Assembly (NCBI GenBank): GCA_007118975.1
Contig: SKQO01000074.1
Span: 1-59,547 of the forward strand
Direction of reading: 5' to 3'
Origin: Halobacteriales archaeon
Lineage (GTDB): Archaea > Halobacteriota > Halobacteria > Halobacteriales > SKNY01
Length of the DNA: 59,547 nt
Shown: in pieces, positions 26,725 to 36,004 of the stretch
Layout of the letters: each line of letters opens with the position of its first letter
How positions within the stretch are numbered: the stretch's first letter is position 1
Position numbers and translations under genes: made by a program
Notes under the pieces: model-generated
Database searches by the model: none
What the model saw: only the letters and a program-made list of their open reading frames with translations
Told to the model about the DNA's origin: nothing

Positions 26725-27477
26725 ATGACCGAACCATCGGCTGGAACGGAACTCACGGTCGCCTCGTGGAACATTCACGCGGGGCGAGGGCTCGATGGGG
26801 CCTACGACCTCTCGCGCATCATCGACGTTATCGAAGCGTGTGATCCGGACGTCATCGGCCTCCAGGAGGTCGATCGACAGTTCAGAGCACGCAGCTCGTT
26901 CGACGACCAGATCGAGATCCTCGCAGAAGAGTTGGGGATGAACTATCGATTCGGAGGAAATATCCAATCGGACGAAGACTCGGATGGCGCCTACGGGATT
27001 GCGACGCTGGTCGATGAGAGTTGGCCCATCGTGGAATCCACGCACTCGCTTTTGCCTACGGTTCCGGACCGGGCATCGGAACTCGAGCAACGAGGGTTGC
27101 TCACAACGCGGTGTGCGATCGGGGATTCGACGTTCGTCTTGCTCAACACGCACCTCGGCCTGGACGCCGAGGAACGGAACCGGCAAATCGAATCGGTTCT
27201 CGAGGTTATACGAGAAACGAGCGACCCGCTGGTGCTCGTTGGTGACATGAACGCTCGCCCCGAGTCCGAGCCAATCCGTCGGCTGAAAGAACAGTTAGTA
27301 GATATACAGCCGAGCGCCGACGACCCGATGGGGGGTACCCATCCTACTGACGATCCCGAGAAACGAATCGATTACCTCCTCGTGTCACCGGCGATTGCGG
27401 CAGGCACCACGAAACTTGTCGCCTCGACAGCCTCCGATCACGCACTGATAGCAGCCGAGCTGACGATACCAAACTGA
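26725..27477 (+). CDS. Endonuclease/exonuclease/phosphatase family protein
   Basis: The ATG at 26725 yields 250 residues with the EEP metal-dependent phosphodiesterase fold: Asn16 ('VASWNIHAG'), Glu48 ('IGLQEVDRQF'), 'VLVGDMNARPESEPIRRL' (Asp/Asn pair) and the C-terminal 'STASDHALIAAEL' Asp-His. Family members cut DNA, sphingomyelin or inositol phosphates, so the substrate is open. An upstream frame from 26659 reads through non-conserved sequence and is rejected. Confidence 0.9.
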   Translation: MTEPSAGTELTVASWNIHAGRGLDGAYDLSRIIDVIEACDPDVIGLQEVDRQFRARSSFDDQIEILAEELGMNYRFGGNIQSDEDSDGAYGIATLVDESWPIVESTHSLLPTVPDRASELEQRGLLTTRCAIGDSTFVLLNTHLGLDAEERNRQIESVLEVIRETSDPLVLVGDMNARPESEPIRRLKEQLVDIQPSADDPMGGTHPTDDPEKRIDYLLVSPAIAAGTTKLVASTASDHALIAAELTIPN

Positions 27478-27649
27478 GAGTAATGTTTCGGGGTCACCAC
27501 CGAGGTCACGCGAAACGATGATCTGAAAAGGGCGCGTTCGATGGCCAACGCGTCGAGTCGTCTTGACCTACCGATCGACAGGATGATCACGCCCGAAGTT
27601 GCCACTTTCCATTGTCACACGACATCAAGGAGGCATTGGTCCCTAACAG

Positions 27650-29309
27650 ATGGCGTGGACCCTGACCACGTTTAGCCTGGTCGTCCTGGGGAGCGCGATA
27701 GTGGCTATGCTCGTCGCCGTCGCTGTGCTCCGACAGCGACGGCGACGTTGGCCCTACCTCTCGCTGCCCTCATGCTGGCTGTCGCTGCCTGGGCACTTCC
27801 GCATGCAATTGGTTTTGGGTTCGAGACCGAGGCCCAGCTGCTTCTGTGGGAACGGCTCCGGTACCCCGGGACGGTGGCCGCACCGGTCTTGTATCTACTC
27901 TTTTCGCTGCAGTATGCGGGATACGATCGATGGGTCTCCACGCGCACCATTGCCGGCCTGAGTGCCGTGCCGCTCGTGACGATAGTCATCGTCTGGACCG
28001 GCCCAGAGCTGGGCCTATTCTGGACAGCGATCGACGTCGACACGGCCTTCGGGACATCGGTGCTCGCACCCGAATACGGTCCATGGTATTGGATCAATCT
28101 AGCGTATCTGTATGCTGTCACCGCGACCGGTCTCACTGTCTATGCGAGTCTTGTCCTGAAAGCCGGCGCGATCTATCGCAAGCAGGCGCTCGTCATGTTC
28201 CTCGCCGGAGCGCTGCCTTTGCTCGCGAACGCGACGAGGATGTTCGGGTTTGTGTCGAGTCCGGCGGTCGACTTCACGACGGTCGGACTGGCTGCGACGG
28301 GAGTGTTGTTCGCCGTCACGTTGTTTTACCTCGATCTGCTGCAACTCCGGCCGGTGGCCAGGGAGCGATTGCTCGAGCAACTCGAGGATGGTGTGATCGT
28401 CATCAGGCCATGCGGTCTCGTCCGGGATCACAACCCGATCGCTGCCACATTATTCCAGGACTTGCTCTCAACCTACCTGTAGACGGGGTACTGCCGTCGA
28501 AAGTGACACCCGATGGCGGCGAACTAGTCGCGGAGATGGACGGCGAAAAGCGGTTCTATCGGAGTCGAGCGAACCCGATCACAGACTCGCGGGGCCGGGA
28601 AGTCGGTCGAATCGTGTATCTGAACGACGTCACGGACATCGTCGAGCGGGAACAGCGAATCAGCGTGTTGAATCGCGCGCTGCGGCACAACATCCGGAAT
28701 GAAATGAAGGTAATCGGTTGTCGCCTCGAGACGCTGAAGCCAACCACGCCGGCCGACCGGGAACACGTCGAGACAGCACAACACCGAGTCAACCGAGTGA
28801 TCGATCTATCCGAAAAGGCACGACTCGTTGAGCAAACACTCGAAGTAGGTGAGGAGTACTCGGTCGTTTCCCCGAAGGAGGTGATCGCCGACGCCCTCGC
28901 AACGGTTCGCGATACCTATCCAGAGGGACGCATCTCACTGGATGTTCCCGAGAATCGCGACGTACGCGTGGTCAACACACCGCTGTTAGAGCTGGCAGTT
29001 CGTGAACTCGTCGAGGATGGTGTCGTCCACCACGATCAACCGGAACCCTCCGTCGACGTGCGCGTGACAGCAAACGATGATTCGGTGGCAATTAGCGTGA
29101 CAGACGACGGACCCGGCATCCCAACGGAAGAGATCGCTGCCATCGAAGCACGTGCGGAGACATCGCTTACGCATGCCAGTGGCCTCGGTCTCTGGGTCGT
29201 TACCTGGTTTGTCACTCTCTCAGATGGGGAACTCACGTTCGAGGAAAACCAACCACGCGGGAGCAAAGTCACGATCAGGTTACCAAGAGGTAAAACGGTG
29301 TCTCAATGA
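27650..29309 (+). pseudogene. 7TM/PAS sensor histidine kinase, two frameshifts
   Basis: Three consecutive reading frames form one haloarchaeal kinase. 27650-about 27740 encodes the first helix. About 27740-28450 gives the rest of a 7TM histidine-kinase N-terminal domain ('WALPHAIGFGFETEAQLLLWERLRYPG') and a PAS start. About 28450-29309 gives 'VGRIVYLNDVTDIVEREQRISVLNRALRHNIRNEM' (His phosphoacceptor) and an ATPase domain with 'DDGPGIP' and 'SGLGLWVV'. Neither junction is a homopolymer. A functional protein would need both frameshifts suppressed. It would have autophosphorylated in response to a membrane-sensed signal. Confidence 0.82.
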
Positions 29310-29371
29310 ACGAGCCAACAGTATGTCGCCAGAAAGATGGGCGGGCAGGAGGAGCTTCGCGCGCCGTGAAG

Positions 29372-29809
29372 TTACCGAATGCCCGATAGGAAACGACGAA
29401 CGATCGCTCCGACCGATCGAGGTTCAGTCTGATTGGGGGTCGCTGGCTCGGCTGCTTCGATCTGCTCGTCACGATCCTGAATGACACGCTCGTATTGCTC
29501 GATGAGAGCCTGACAATCACTGGAAGCCTCATCGCCACTCGCGGGTTCGGTTACGTTATTCGGTTCGCCCTCCACCGGCTGCCCCTCGTCGATCGCTCTT
29601 CGCAAGCGCTGTTGTCGAGCTTTGAGTGAGGTAATTTCAGCATGCAAGAGATCGAGTTGTAGCTGGAGGCTCACAGGAGAGTTGGTGGCATCCACAGTGA
29701 CGCGCGACGGTGTATCTTCGTCCCCTTCTCCTTCACTCGACCATAGGATTGGAAATTGGGCCGATGCTGGACGTCGGTGCTGTTCGAGATGAGTACCTGA
29801 TTGGGACAT
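29372..29809 (-). CDS. Coiled-coil acidic hypothetical protein
   Basis: From the ATG at 29809 this is a 145-residue protein. Its first 40 residues are low complexity. Then come 'LQLQLDLLHAEITSLKARQQRLRRAIDEGQ' and 'CQALIEQYERVIQDRDEQIEAAE', both coiled-coil-like. It ends with a basic 'VGAIVRRFLSGIR'. No family is recognised. Acidic composition and codon use look real for a haloarchaeon. It faces the kinase pseudogene. Confidence 0.5.
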   Translation of the reverse strand: MSQSGTHLEQHRRPASAQFPILWSSEGEGDEDTPSRVTVDATNSPVSLQLQLDLLHAEITSLKARQQRLRRAIDEGQPVEGEPNNVTEPASGDEASSDCQALIEQYERVIQDRDEQIEAAEPATPNQTEPRSVGAIVRRFLSGIR

Positions 29810-29975
29810 CCGTGGCGCACGCATGTACCAACCCAGGGCGGATAAAGCTCAGTCAGACCGGTGTCCTACGCCTGGCAAGTAGCCGAGAAGACCGCACATT
29901 CTGGCTCAGTTTCAGCTCGTTCCGGCACACGTTCTCACCCGAGGTGGCGGAGTGTCGCCGGCCCGTGTCGACTAT

Positions 29976-30344
29976 TCACGACTCCTGGCTCCACTGGCGA
30001 GTTCGACGTCGAATTTCCGCTGCCCGTTCGGGGTGAAATCGTTCGTCGTTGCGTTCGAGTTTCTCCGCCACAGCAGCTACGAGTTCGAAGTCCAGTTGAT
30101 GTGCCATGGCCATGCAGTATATGACGACATCAGCAAGCTCCAATCTCACCTCTTCGACAAACTCGTCCCTCTCCACGATCTGTTCGCTATCGAGGTTATC
30201 GTGCCAGAGGAACAACTCGAGCAATTCCCCGGCCTCGATGTTGATCGCCTGCGCGACGTTCTGGGGAGTGTGAAACTCCGTCCAATCCCGTTGTTCGAGG
30301 AACGCGATGTACTCCTGTTGGAGCTCTGTGAGGTCGTTTGACAT
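29976..30344 (-). CDS. MazG-like nucleotide pyrophosphohydrolase
   Basis: A 122-residue all-alpha NTP-PPase. The EExxE-like metal site is spread over 'NIEAGELLELFLW' (Glu37, Glu40) and 'EVRLELADVVIYCMAMA' (Glu69, Asp72), as in the single-domain MazG/dCTPase group (RS21-C6-like). It would hydrolyse non-canonical or excess (d)NTPs to monophosphate and pyrophosphate. It is a single gene. Confidence 0.88.
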   Translation of the reverse strand: MSNDLTELQQEYIAFLEQRDWTEFHTPQNVAQAINIEAGELLELFLWHDNLDSEQIVERDEFVEEVRLELADVVIYCMAMAHQLDFELVAAVAEKLERNDERFHPERAAEIRRRTRQWSQES

Positions 30345-30705
30345 GAAGTTGGATTGGAGATATTGTCAATGAGCGTTGTGGTTCGTCGGGAAGCATCGGA
30401 AAGAGAGAAGCGGAGGAAGCGATGTACGGCGGTACAGGTCTGACCAAGGGTATGATTCCAAACTCAAACGGTTCTTTGATCCGATCAATGACGTCGTTTT
30501 TACCCGGGCGATCTACGTGGTTTCGAGCGAAACCAGTGAACCGGTCGGTCGCGTATAACCACTGAATACCGGGATCCTGCCTTTTTCGAAAAGGTTCAAT
30601 CACGATTTGAGCATTCAGATATGTTTTATTGGCCCTCGGCTAACGAGTTACCGCCCCGATGCGCAATATCAATTGCCCGAACACAGTGCCAGGAGTGAAC
30701 GCGCG
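30345..30705. other. Intergenic region, no gene seen
   Basis: About 360 bases between the divergent MazG-like and ArsR-type genes. Frames here lack haloarchaeal composition. It should hold both promoters; an AT-rich 'tatgttttattgg' near 30620-30632 could serve the plus-strand gene. Confidence 0.4.
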
Positions 30706-31386
30706 ATGAGCCTGCGGCGGTTGGTCTCCCCTCGTCGGGAGATCACGCTTCCCGACGAGCCGGAAATATGGGATCTTTCGAGCGAGGAAGCCGGACAGGC
30801 GTTCGAAACGCTGTCATCCGAAACGGCCAGACGGACCCTTTCACACCTCTACGAGGACCCGCTGACAGCCTCGGAATTAGCGAACCGTCTCGATTCGTCC
30901 CTCCAGAATGTCGACTATCACCTGAAAAACCTCCTCGAGGCGGGGTTGATCGAGGTAGTATCGACGGAGTACAGTTCGACGGGCAACGAGATGAAGGTGT
31001 ACGCACCGACCAACAATGCCGTACTACTCCTGTCGGAAGATTCGACGGCCCGCCGGATACGGAACCGCCTCGGCCGATTGTTCTCGAGTCTGCTGCTGAT
31101 CGGTCTCGGGGCGCTGGTATTTCGCACCCTCTTCGTGGGGACGATCATCGACATTCCAGAAGTAGAAATTAGTCTCGACGACGAGGAACCGGAGCCGGTG
31201 GCAGAAGACGTGGATCTGGACGATGCTGACCCAGCCGACGATACGTATCAGCTCGACACGGCTGAGGAATTCGTTGCGACAATCGATCCGGTGGAACACT
31301 TGCCACTGTTACTCGATCCCGGGGTCGCATTTCTGCTGGGAGCGGTGTTCGCGATACTTGTCGTAGTTGGACTGCGTCGATGGTGA
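30706..31386 (+). CDS. Membrane-anchored ArsR/winged-helix regulator
   Basis: The ATG at 30706 gives 226 residues. Residues about 28-105 form an ArsR-like winged helix ('AFETLSSETARRTLSHLYEDPLTASELANRL' then 'LQNVDYHLKNLLEAGLIEV'). One transmembrane helix follows at about 124-148, then an acidic external loop ('VEISLDDEEPEPVAEDVDLDD') and a second helix ('FLLGAVFAILVVVGL') near the C-terminus. DNA binding and membrane anchoring in one chain suggest a one-component sensor of envelope or ionic state. An upstream start at 30607 is less likely. Confidence 0.85.
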   Translation: MSLRRLVSPRREITLPDEPEIWDLSSEEAGQAFETLSSETARRTLSHLYEDPLTASELANRLDSSLQNVDYHLKNLLEAGLIEVVSTEYSSTGNEMKVYAPTNNAVLLLSEDSTARRIRNRLGRLFSSLLLIGLGALVFRTLFVGTIIDIPEVEISLDDEEPEPVAEDVDLDDADPADDTYQLDTAEEFVATIDPVEHLPLLLDPGVAFLLGAVFAILVVVGLRRW

Positions 31387-31579
31387 GTCGACGCAGATCA
31401 AGGCATACCACTGTTCTGATTACTTTGTACCTGTTACGACCAGCGACACTCCCCGTCACGGTCAGTTGGGACTCCCGACTCCCGCGGGACCGGCATAATT
31501 CAGCCGAGTGATCCACTCCTTGGGACTGACAGCAGCAGCTAGAATGGCGAGTTATCGCCACGCTCCATGCCGTGTGCTC

Positions 31580-31888
31580 TCAGTCGTCTAGATGCTCGAT
31601 GCCCTGTTTCGAGACGTTTGCTTCCGTGACCGCATCCGGAAGCCAGTCCGGGCCCTCCTCGGGTGCGCTCTCTTCCCAGGCCCACGCTTCGTAGATGTGG
31701 ACTTTATCGGTCCCGCGTTCCCGCAGTTGCAGCTCCTCCGGATCCGCATCCTCCTCGGACGGCGCCGGATCGAGGCGACGTGCGGCCTTCATTGCCGCCT
31801 GTCGGGGGTATTTCCCCGAAAAGACGCTCGATTCACTGCCGTCCGGTTCCCGTACTACGAAGTTTCGCTTGCCGTCCTCTCGTGCCAT
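31580..31888 (-). CDS. Archaeal chromosomal protein MC1
   Basis: The ATG at 31888 gives 102 residues matching MC1: 'KRNFVVREPDGSESSVFSGKYPRQAAMKAARRL', 'LRERGTDKVHIYEAWAWEE', 'PDWLPDAV' and 'KQGIEHLDD'. MC1 is a monomeric DNA-binding and bending chromatin protein of methanosarcinas and haloarchaea. Here the usual basic surface is moderated by an acidic insertion ('APSEEDADPEE'), as in other haloarchaeal copies. It is a single gene with a palindrome upstream of its likely promoter. Confidence 0.92.
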   Translation of the reverse strand: MAREDGKRNFVVREPDGSESSVFSGKYPRQAAMKAARRLDPAPSEEDADPEELQLRERGTDKVHIYEAWAWEESAPEEGPDWLPDAVTEANVSKQGIEHLDD

Positions 31889-31936
31889 TGCTGGGTGCCT
31901 CACCACCCACTATGCACAATGCTGACTAAATACTAT

Positions 31937-31950
31937 GGCCAAAAATGGCC
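31937..31950. promoter_or_regulatory. Inverted repeat upstream of MC1 promoter
   Basis: GGCCA-AAAA-TGGCC forms a short inverted repeat about 50 bases upstream of the MC1 start, just outside the probable TATA element ('agtattta' on the minus strand, near 31928-31935). It is placed as an operator would be. Confidence 0.4.
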
Positions 31951-32767
31951 CCATAATCGGCTTCATGCAGGAAGTTCGCCTGGTACTCGGTCCATTCCCT
32001 ACCGTGCCAACCGCATGCGATTGAGGAGCGGATGGGAAAACAGACCAGGAATAGGACGAACGACCTGAAAGAAGTGTACGGTTGAATCGAGGGAACGCCT
32101 CGTCGTTTCAGTACGGGGAGAAAGCCGACCAGTCGTCTTCCGAACAACCCAGTTCGGACGGCCCGGGCCACCCCTCATCACTTTCGGTCACTTTCAGGTG
32201 CCGCCCTGGCTGATCCTCAGGTCGATTGTACCCCCCTGACCTCGATCATCGATGCGGCGAACCAACAGGCTCGCAGCGACACCACGCCATTCCTGGCAGC
32301 AAGCGAATCTCTGTGAGGACTCGCCGCCAGACGTGGCGACTACAACGGAATCCACCATCGCCGTCCAGGCATATTTCGAGCAGCAGGACTGCCGGGAGGC
32401 AGAGACTTATCCGCTGTACGATGAGTAGTGTCGGTGTCGGGTACGGCCACTGCCCAACAACTCGCCCGAAAGAACGACGAGGAGACGGAATCGTTCGATG
32501 ATCCCGCCACAGCTTCCGTCGAGAACAACCCTCGCGTTCCAGGCTTGAGGTAACCGCGAGGACAGTTCCCCATGGCCCAGAACGGGCACAGGACGGACAC
32601 CGATATGGCGGTGACGTACTGCCAGTGGACCTCCAGCTCGTCGGCAAAGAAGGAAACGCCCGGATCAACCGACAAACGAGACGTGAGCAACCCTGCAAGT
32701 TCCATCGGGGCGATGACTCGTTGCGTCGCCCACGAACGAATCTCGCTCCGTTAGTGGCGAGAGGAGG
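31951..32767. other. Mostly non-coding stretch
   Basis: About 800 bases. Long minus-strand frames (32246-32705) have Arg/Ser/Cys-rich, non-haloarchaeal composition and are taken as chance. The only piece with coding-like composition is the short frame at 32428-32553. Confidence 0.4.
32428..32553 (+). CDS. Possible small acidic protein or gene remnant (41 aa)
   Basis: A GTG-started frame of 41 codons (stop TAA at 32551) has typical haloarchaeal composition, e.g. 'NDEETESFDDPATASVE' and 'NNPRVPGLR'. There is no recognised family, and no clear promoter. It may be the surviving end of a lost gene. Confidence 0.25.
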   Translation: MSVSGTATAQQLARKNDEETESFDDPATASVENNPRVPGLR

Positions 32768-33943
32768 TCAAAGCGGGTCGTCATCCAGTAGCCCATCGTC
32801 TCCGTCATCCCCGTCATCGATGTCGTTGTCTCCATCGTCTGCCGGCTCAGTCTCCTCGTCGTCCGTATCCTCCCCGTCGTTCGAGTCCGCATCGTCCTCG
32901 TGATTATCGCCATCGTCTGCCTCGTCGTTGCCACGATCCGAATCGTCGTCAGCTGACTCGGTCGGAGGCTCCCCCACGTCGCCACCTTCCTCGAAGATAT
33001 CGGTGCCGATCCACTCCTCGTAGGTTAGCGCATCGAGATCGACCGAAATTTCTTCCCCAGTGGGCAGTTCGATGACCGCAGCGAACTCGATTCGAAGTTC
33101 ACTGACCTGATGGCCGTGAACGTCCTCGTCAAGGTGGGAAGCCCACCACTCATCGAGTGCCGTGGCATCGATCGTCGTCGTCAAATCAAGTTCCTCCCGA
33201 CCACCCCCTTCGATTACGTATTCTCGCTCGGTATGCCCCTCCCCAACCTGAATATCGTTCATCGAAATCTCATACGCCGTTTGCGTTATCACGTAGGGTT
33301 CGATGTTCGGGTTGTAAACGAGAAAGGACATGTCGATGGGTGTCTCCGAATCGGTTACCTCATCCCAATTTGCTCGCGTTTCGTTGATGTACAGTACCGG
33401 ATCATCAGCGAGGTCGTGATCGGCGTTCACCGCGCGCGTCTCGTCAGAATTGAATGCCGCCAGTAGATCTGTTTCGACGGCCGTTTGATGCGTGTGCTCG
33501 AGCGTACGATCGAACCGATCCGACGACACGGTGACGTCAATGCGGACATCGGAGGACTCGTCCTGGTCGATGTGGGTCGGCCACCACTCAGTGATCCGCT
33601 CGTTCTGCAGCGTCGTTGTCAACGCGATCGAGTCGTTCTCGCTTCCGAGGTCGATCCCGTCGATCTCCCCGGTTGCCATTGGAACCTGGTTCATCCGGAT
33701 CGAATAGTTGCCCACAAGCCCCTCAAGCGACGCCCCGACCGGGTTTGGATTGTCGATATGTACCGTCGTTTCAACTACCGACTCCGTGTCGGTGACCTCG
33801 CCGAACGAATTCTCGACGCTATCGATTGCGGGTGCGCCAAGCACTCCAAACCCGACCGCGGCGGCCAGGAGTATCACACCGAGGATGGCCACCACGACAA
33901 CAATTCGTTTGATTGAAAAGAAGTCGCGAACGCGATCGATCAT
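32768..33943 (-). CDS. Double LEA type 2 / WHy-domain protein with Asp-rich tail
   Basis: A 391-residue protein. One N-terminal transmembrane helix (about 12-38) is followed by two tandem LEA_2/WHy-like beta-domains. Domain 1 (about 42-165) contains 'VVETTVHIDNPNPVGASLEGLVGNYSIRMNQVPMA' and 'NERITEWWPTHI'. Domain 2 (about 195-310) contains 'IDMSFLVYNPNIEPYVITQTAYEISMNDIQVGEG' and 'ATALDEWWASHL'. The matching NPNP/NPN and EWW..H features show duplication. Residues about 322-391 are an almost pure Asp/Glu/Gly/Asn tail. WHy domains are tied to desiccation and water stress in plants and bacteria; an external, membrane-anchored role is inferred. Confidence 0.87.
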   Translation of the reverse strand: MIDRVRDFFSIKRIVVVVAILGVILLAAAVGFGVLGAPAIDSVENSFGEVTDTESVVETTVHIDNPNPVGASLEGLVGNYSIRMNQVPMATGEIDGIDLGSENDSIALTTTLQNERITEWWPTHIDQDESSDVRIDVTVSSDRFDRTLEHTHQTAVETDLLAAFNSDETRAVNADHDLADDPVLYINETRANWDEVTDSETPIDMSFLVYNPNIEPYVITQTAYEISMNDIQVGEGHTEREYVIEGGGREELDLTTTIDATALDEWWASHLDEDVHGHQVSELRIEFAAVIELPTGEEISVDLDALTYEEWIGTDIFEEGGDVGEPPTESADDDSDRGNDEADDGDNHEDDADSNDGEDTDDEETEPADDGDNDIDDGDDGDDGLLDDDPL

Positions 33944-34152
33944 AACGCCGACAACGTCCGAGGCCCAATAAATCCGCCGTCATGAGATAGGTGAATAATG
34001 ACAGATCCTCAACTGTCGCGACGGGCACGACCCGTCTGCAGACAAGTTTATTGCGTACCACAGACCGAGTGGCCAGGGGTCCTTCGAACATCAAAGATAT
34101 TCGTGCGGACAGGGCACACTCCGCGTCGCGAGCCACGTGATACCGAGGTCGT

Positions 34153-34380
34153 TTACGGAAACGACTGGAGCGAGTACCCATCACTGTGGAGAACGTCTTG
34201 GACTACCGGCTTGTGGGCATCCTCGAGTGTTTGGCGTGGGCGAAGCACTCGCTTTTCTGGATCGTCGACATCGAATTCGTACGTACTGACGACGAGTTCA
34301 TCAGTTTCGTCGCGTTGAACGACCTCAACGAGGACGCTATCCCCGAGCGGGTACGCCGCGACATCGATGAGATTACCCAT
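34153..34380 (-). CDS. Small hypothetical protein (75 aa)
   Basis: The ATG at 34380 starts 'MGNLIDVAAYPLGDSVLVEVVQRDETDELVV', then 'EFDVDDPEKRVLRPRQTLEDAHKPVV'. The composition and alternating strand pattern look like a real haloarchaeal protein. No family is recognised. A longer frame to 34452 adds an unlikely Arg/Pro segment. Confidence 0.5.
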   Translation of the reverse strand: MGNLIDVAAYPLGDSVLVEVVQRDETDELVVSTYEFDVDDPEKRVLRPRQTLEDAHKPVVQDVLHSDGYSLQSFP

Positions 34381-34729
34381 CGTTACCACCCCGACCCGCC
34401 TGGGGCCTGACGGTACCCTGCAGGGGTTGGTCTCTTCGGAACGTGTCGCCATCCCGACTGTAGCGTCTTCGCTCGTATGTCAGCTTGCATCCCGAGGTGT
34501 TCCATCTCATCGCATCGCGATGTCGGTGGGCTTGGGGGGACTGATGAACGCCGAGGGTACCGCGGATCGTAGAACCCGTTAAAGTCACATTCATTCATTA
34601 TAGACCCCGTGATTGTTTAAGCATTCCGTCTACATGATATCGGCGTTTCCTCGAGGCATAGATAGATTCATTCTACCGACCAAGCGGCGGGTAGATGCTA
34701 TATCCGTTCGGGGCAGGTCACCGACTGCA
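34381..34729. other. Intergenic region left of the insertion sequence
   Basis: About 350 bases with no credible gene; AT content rises toward 34600-34700 ('gtgattgtttaagcattc'), consistent with the flank of an inserted element. Confidence 0.4.
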
Positions 34730-34738
34730 GACAGGGTG
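34730..34738 (+). repeat. Left target-site duplication of IS5-family element
   Basis: GACAGGGTG lies immediately left of the left inverted repeat and matches GACAGGGCG right of the right inverted repeat at 8 of 9 positions. Confidence 0.65.
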
Positions 34739-34753
34739 GGTCTTGTTTAACGG
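34739..34753 (+). repeat. Left terminal inverted repeat
   Basis: GGTCTTGTTTAACGG, pairing with 35702-35716 at 13 of 15 positions. Confidence 0.7.
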
Positions 34754-34855
34754 CTGAAAATCGGCCGTCTTGAGTGCTGGGGAGCTAGTATCGATGAACT
34801 AGTAACTCCAAATATATACCAAACTTACTATGAAGTGAAGCGGGACGGTTCCGGT

Positions 34856-35685
34856 GTGCAAACCAAGACATCCCGCTTCATCAAGCAGATGGTGTCACTT
34901 GCCAAAACAAGCCGTCGTTGGACAACCATCTCCGGCATTTCGACCCGGTAAAGGTGGCTAAGCAGACTGGGTGATCATCGCGAGTCAGGGACTGAAAGAG
35001 TCCCTCGATCATCCTTACCGGAAGCTGATGGTTGTGATCAGAGAAATGCCGAGAGTGACGAGAATGTTCGGTTTAACGTTTGAAACGGTTCCTCACTTGG
35101 GCACAGTTTTCTTACCCAAACAACGGCTTCGGATAACACACTTGCGGGCTGTTTATGATTATTCGACTGAGCTCCATGATCTTGGAGAGATCCGGGCAAT
35201 CGACGCAACCGGTGTGGCTCGCATCGCCGCGGGCTAGCACTACGCCAAGCGAACGAATCACACGTTTCAGGCCGTCAAAACGTCGTTGCTTGTGGATTGC
35301 GAAATCAGTACGATTCTAGATAGACATTGTTCGATGAAACAACCGCACGACACTCAGGTTGGCTGGCAACTCCATATCAGGAATATCTATCAACTGTCAA
35401 CTGTGACTTCTGACAAGAGATACGATTGGGAGCTGCTTCGACGAATACTCCGTGAAGAGGGCGTTACACCGTTAATTAAGGCCCGATCGAAGAACTTGCC
35501 AGGAACACCCAAGAATGCCTTGATCGATGATACGAGGTATCATCAGCGGTCGAACGTTCAATCTGTCTTTTTCGGATCACGTCCCGCTGGGCGACACGTT
35601 GTTGGCGCGAACGTGGTTCGGTCAGTTTCGTGGGCTCGTGCTCAAATGTGCGGTTCGAAACATCGAACGCGCCGTTGAGGTCTGA
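34856..35685 (+). pseudogene. IS5-family transposase, inactivated
   Basis: Stitching the plus-strand frames gives a near-complete transposase: 'TKTSRFIKQMVSLAKTAVVG', 'GLKESLDHPYRKL', 'LHDLGEIRAIDATG' (first catalytic Asp), 'HYAKRTNHTFQAVKTSLLVDC', 'KQPHDTQVGWQ', 'VTSDKRYDWELLR' (second Asp), 'DDTRYHQRSNVQSVFF' (the usual Glu is replaced by Gln) and 'LVLKCAVRNIERAVEV' at the end. Lesions are a one-base insertion near 34905, TAA at 34959, TAG at 35235 and a frameshift near 35580. It cannot make an active enzyme. Confidence 0.85.
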
Positions 35686-35701
35686 AACATGCCAATTCGA
35701 A

Positions 35702-35716
35702 CCCTTAAACAAGGCC
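35702..35716 (-). repeat. Right terminal inverted repeat
   Basis: CCCTTAAACAAGGCC on the plus strand, the inverted partner of 34739-34753. Confidence 0.7.
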
Positions 35717-35725
35717 GACAGGGCG
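35717..35725 (+). repeat. Right target-site duplication
   Basis: GACAGGGCG, one mismatch from the left copy at 34730-34738. Confidence 0.65.
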
Positions 35726-36004
35726 TACGTCCGCGATCCCCGGGAGTGTCAAATCTGTTACGGAGATGCCAGCGATCGACCGGTTTGTTGAGCACGTCAT
35801 CGACAACCGGTTCTCCCCGTCAGGATGTCCTGGCGTATGGGACCGTTCGGTGGGGTCGTCCCACCCCCAGGAGAAGGCATGAGCGCACATCTTCTCGGCT
35901 CATCCGATTCGTGGTCTTATCGAGACTGGGTGGAATCGACGCTATGACCGCCTGAGCGCGGTGGTAGCACAACCAGCGATCGGGGAGCCGGCCGTCGTAA
36001 TGTG

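Larger units (their letters stand above)
34739..35716 (+). mobile_element. Degenerate IS5-family (ISH1-like) insertion sequence
   Basis: A 978-base element is bounded by 15-base terminal inverted repeats: GGTCTTGTTTAACGG at 34739-34753 and the complement of GGCCTTGTTTAAGGG at 35702-35716 (13 of 15 identical). It is flanked by a 9-base direct repeat with one mismatch. The interior encodes a dead haloarchaeal IS5-type transposase. A duplication of 8-9 bases fits the ISH1 subgroup. The few differences between repeat arms suggest an old insertion. Confidence 0.8.

Noticed and set aside
32246..32705. Two minus-strand open frames of 121 and 150 residues
   Set aside because: Ser/Arg/Cys-rich, no start signals and no recognisable domain.
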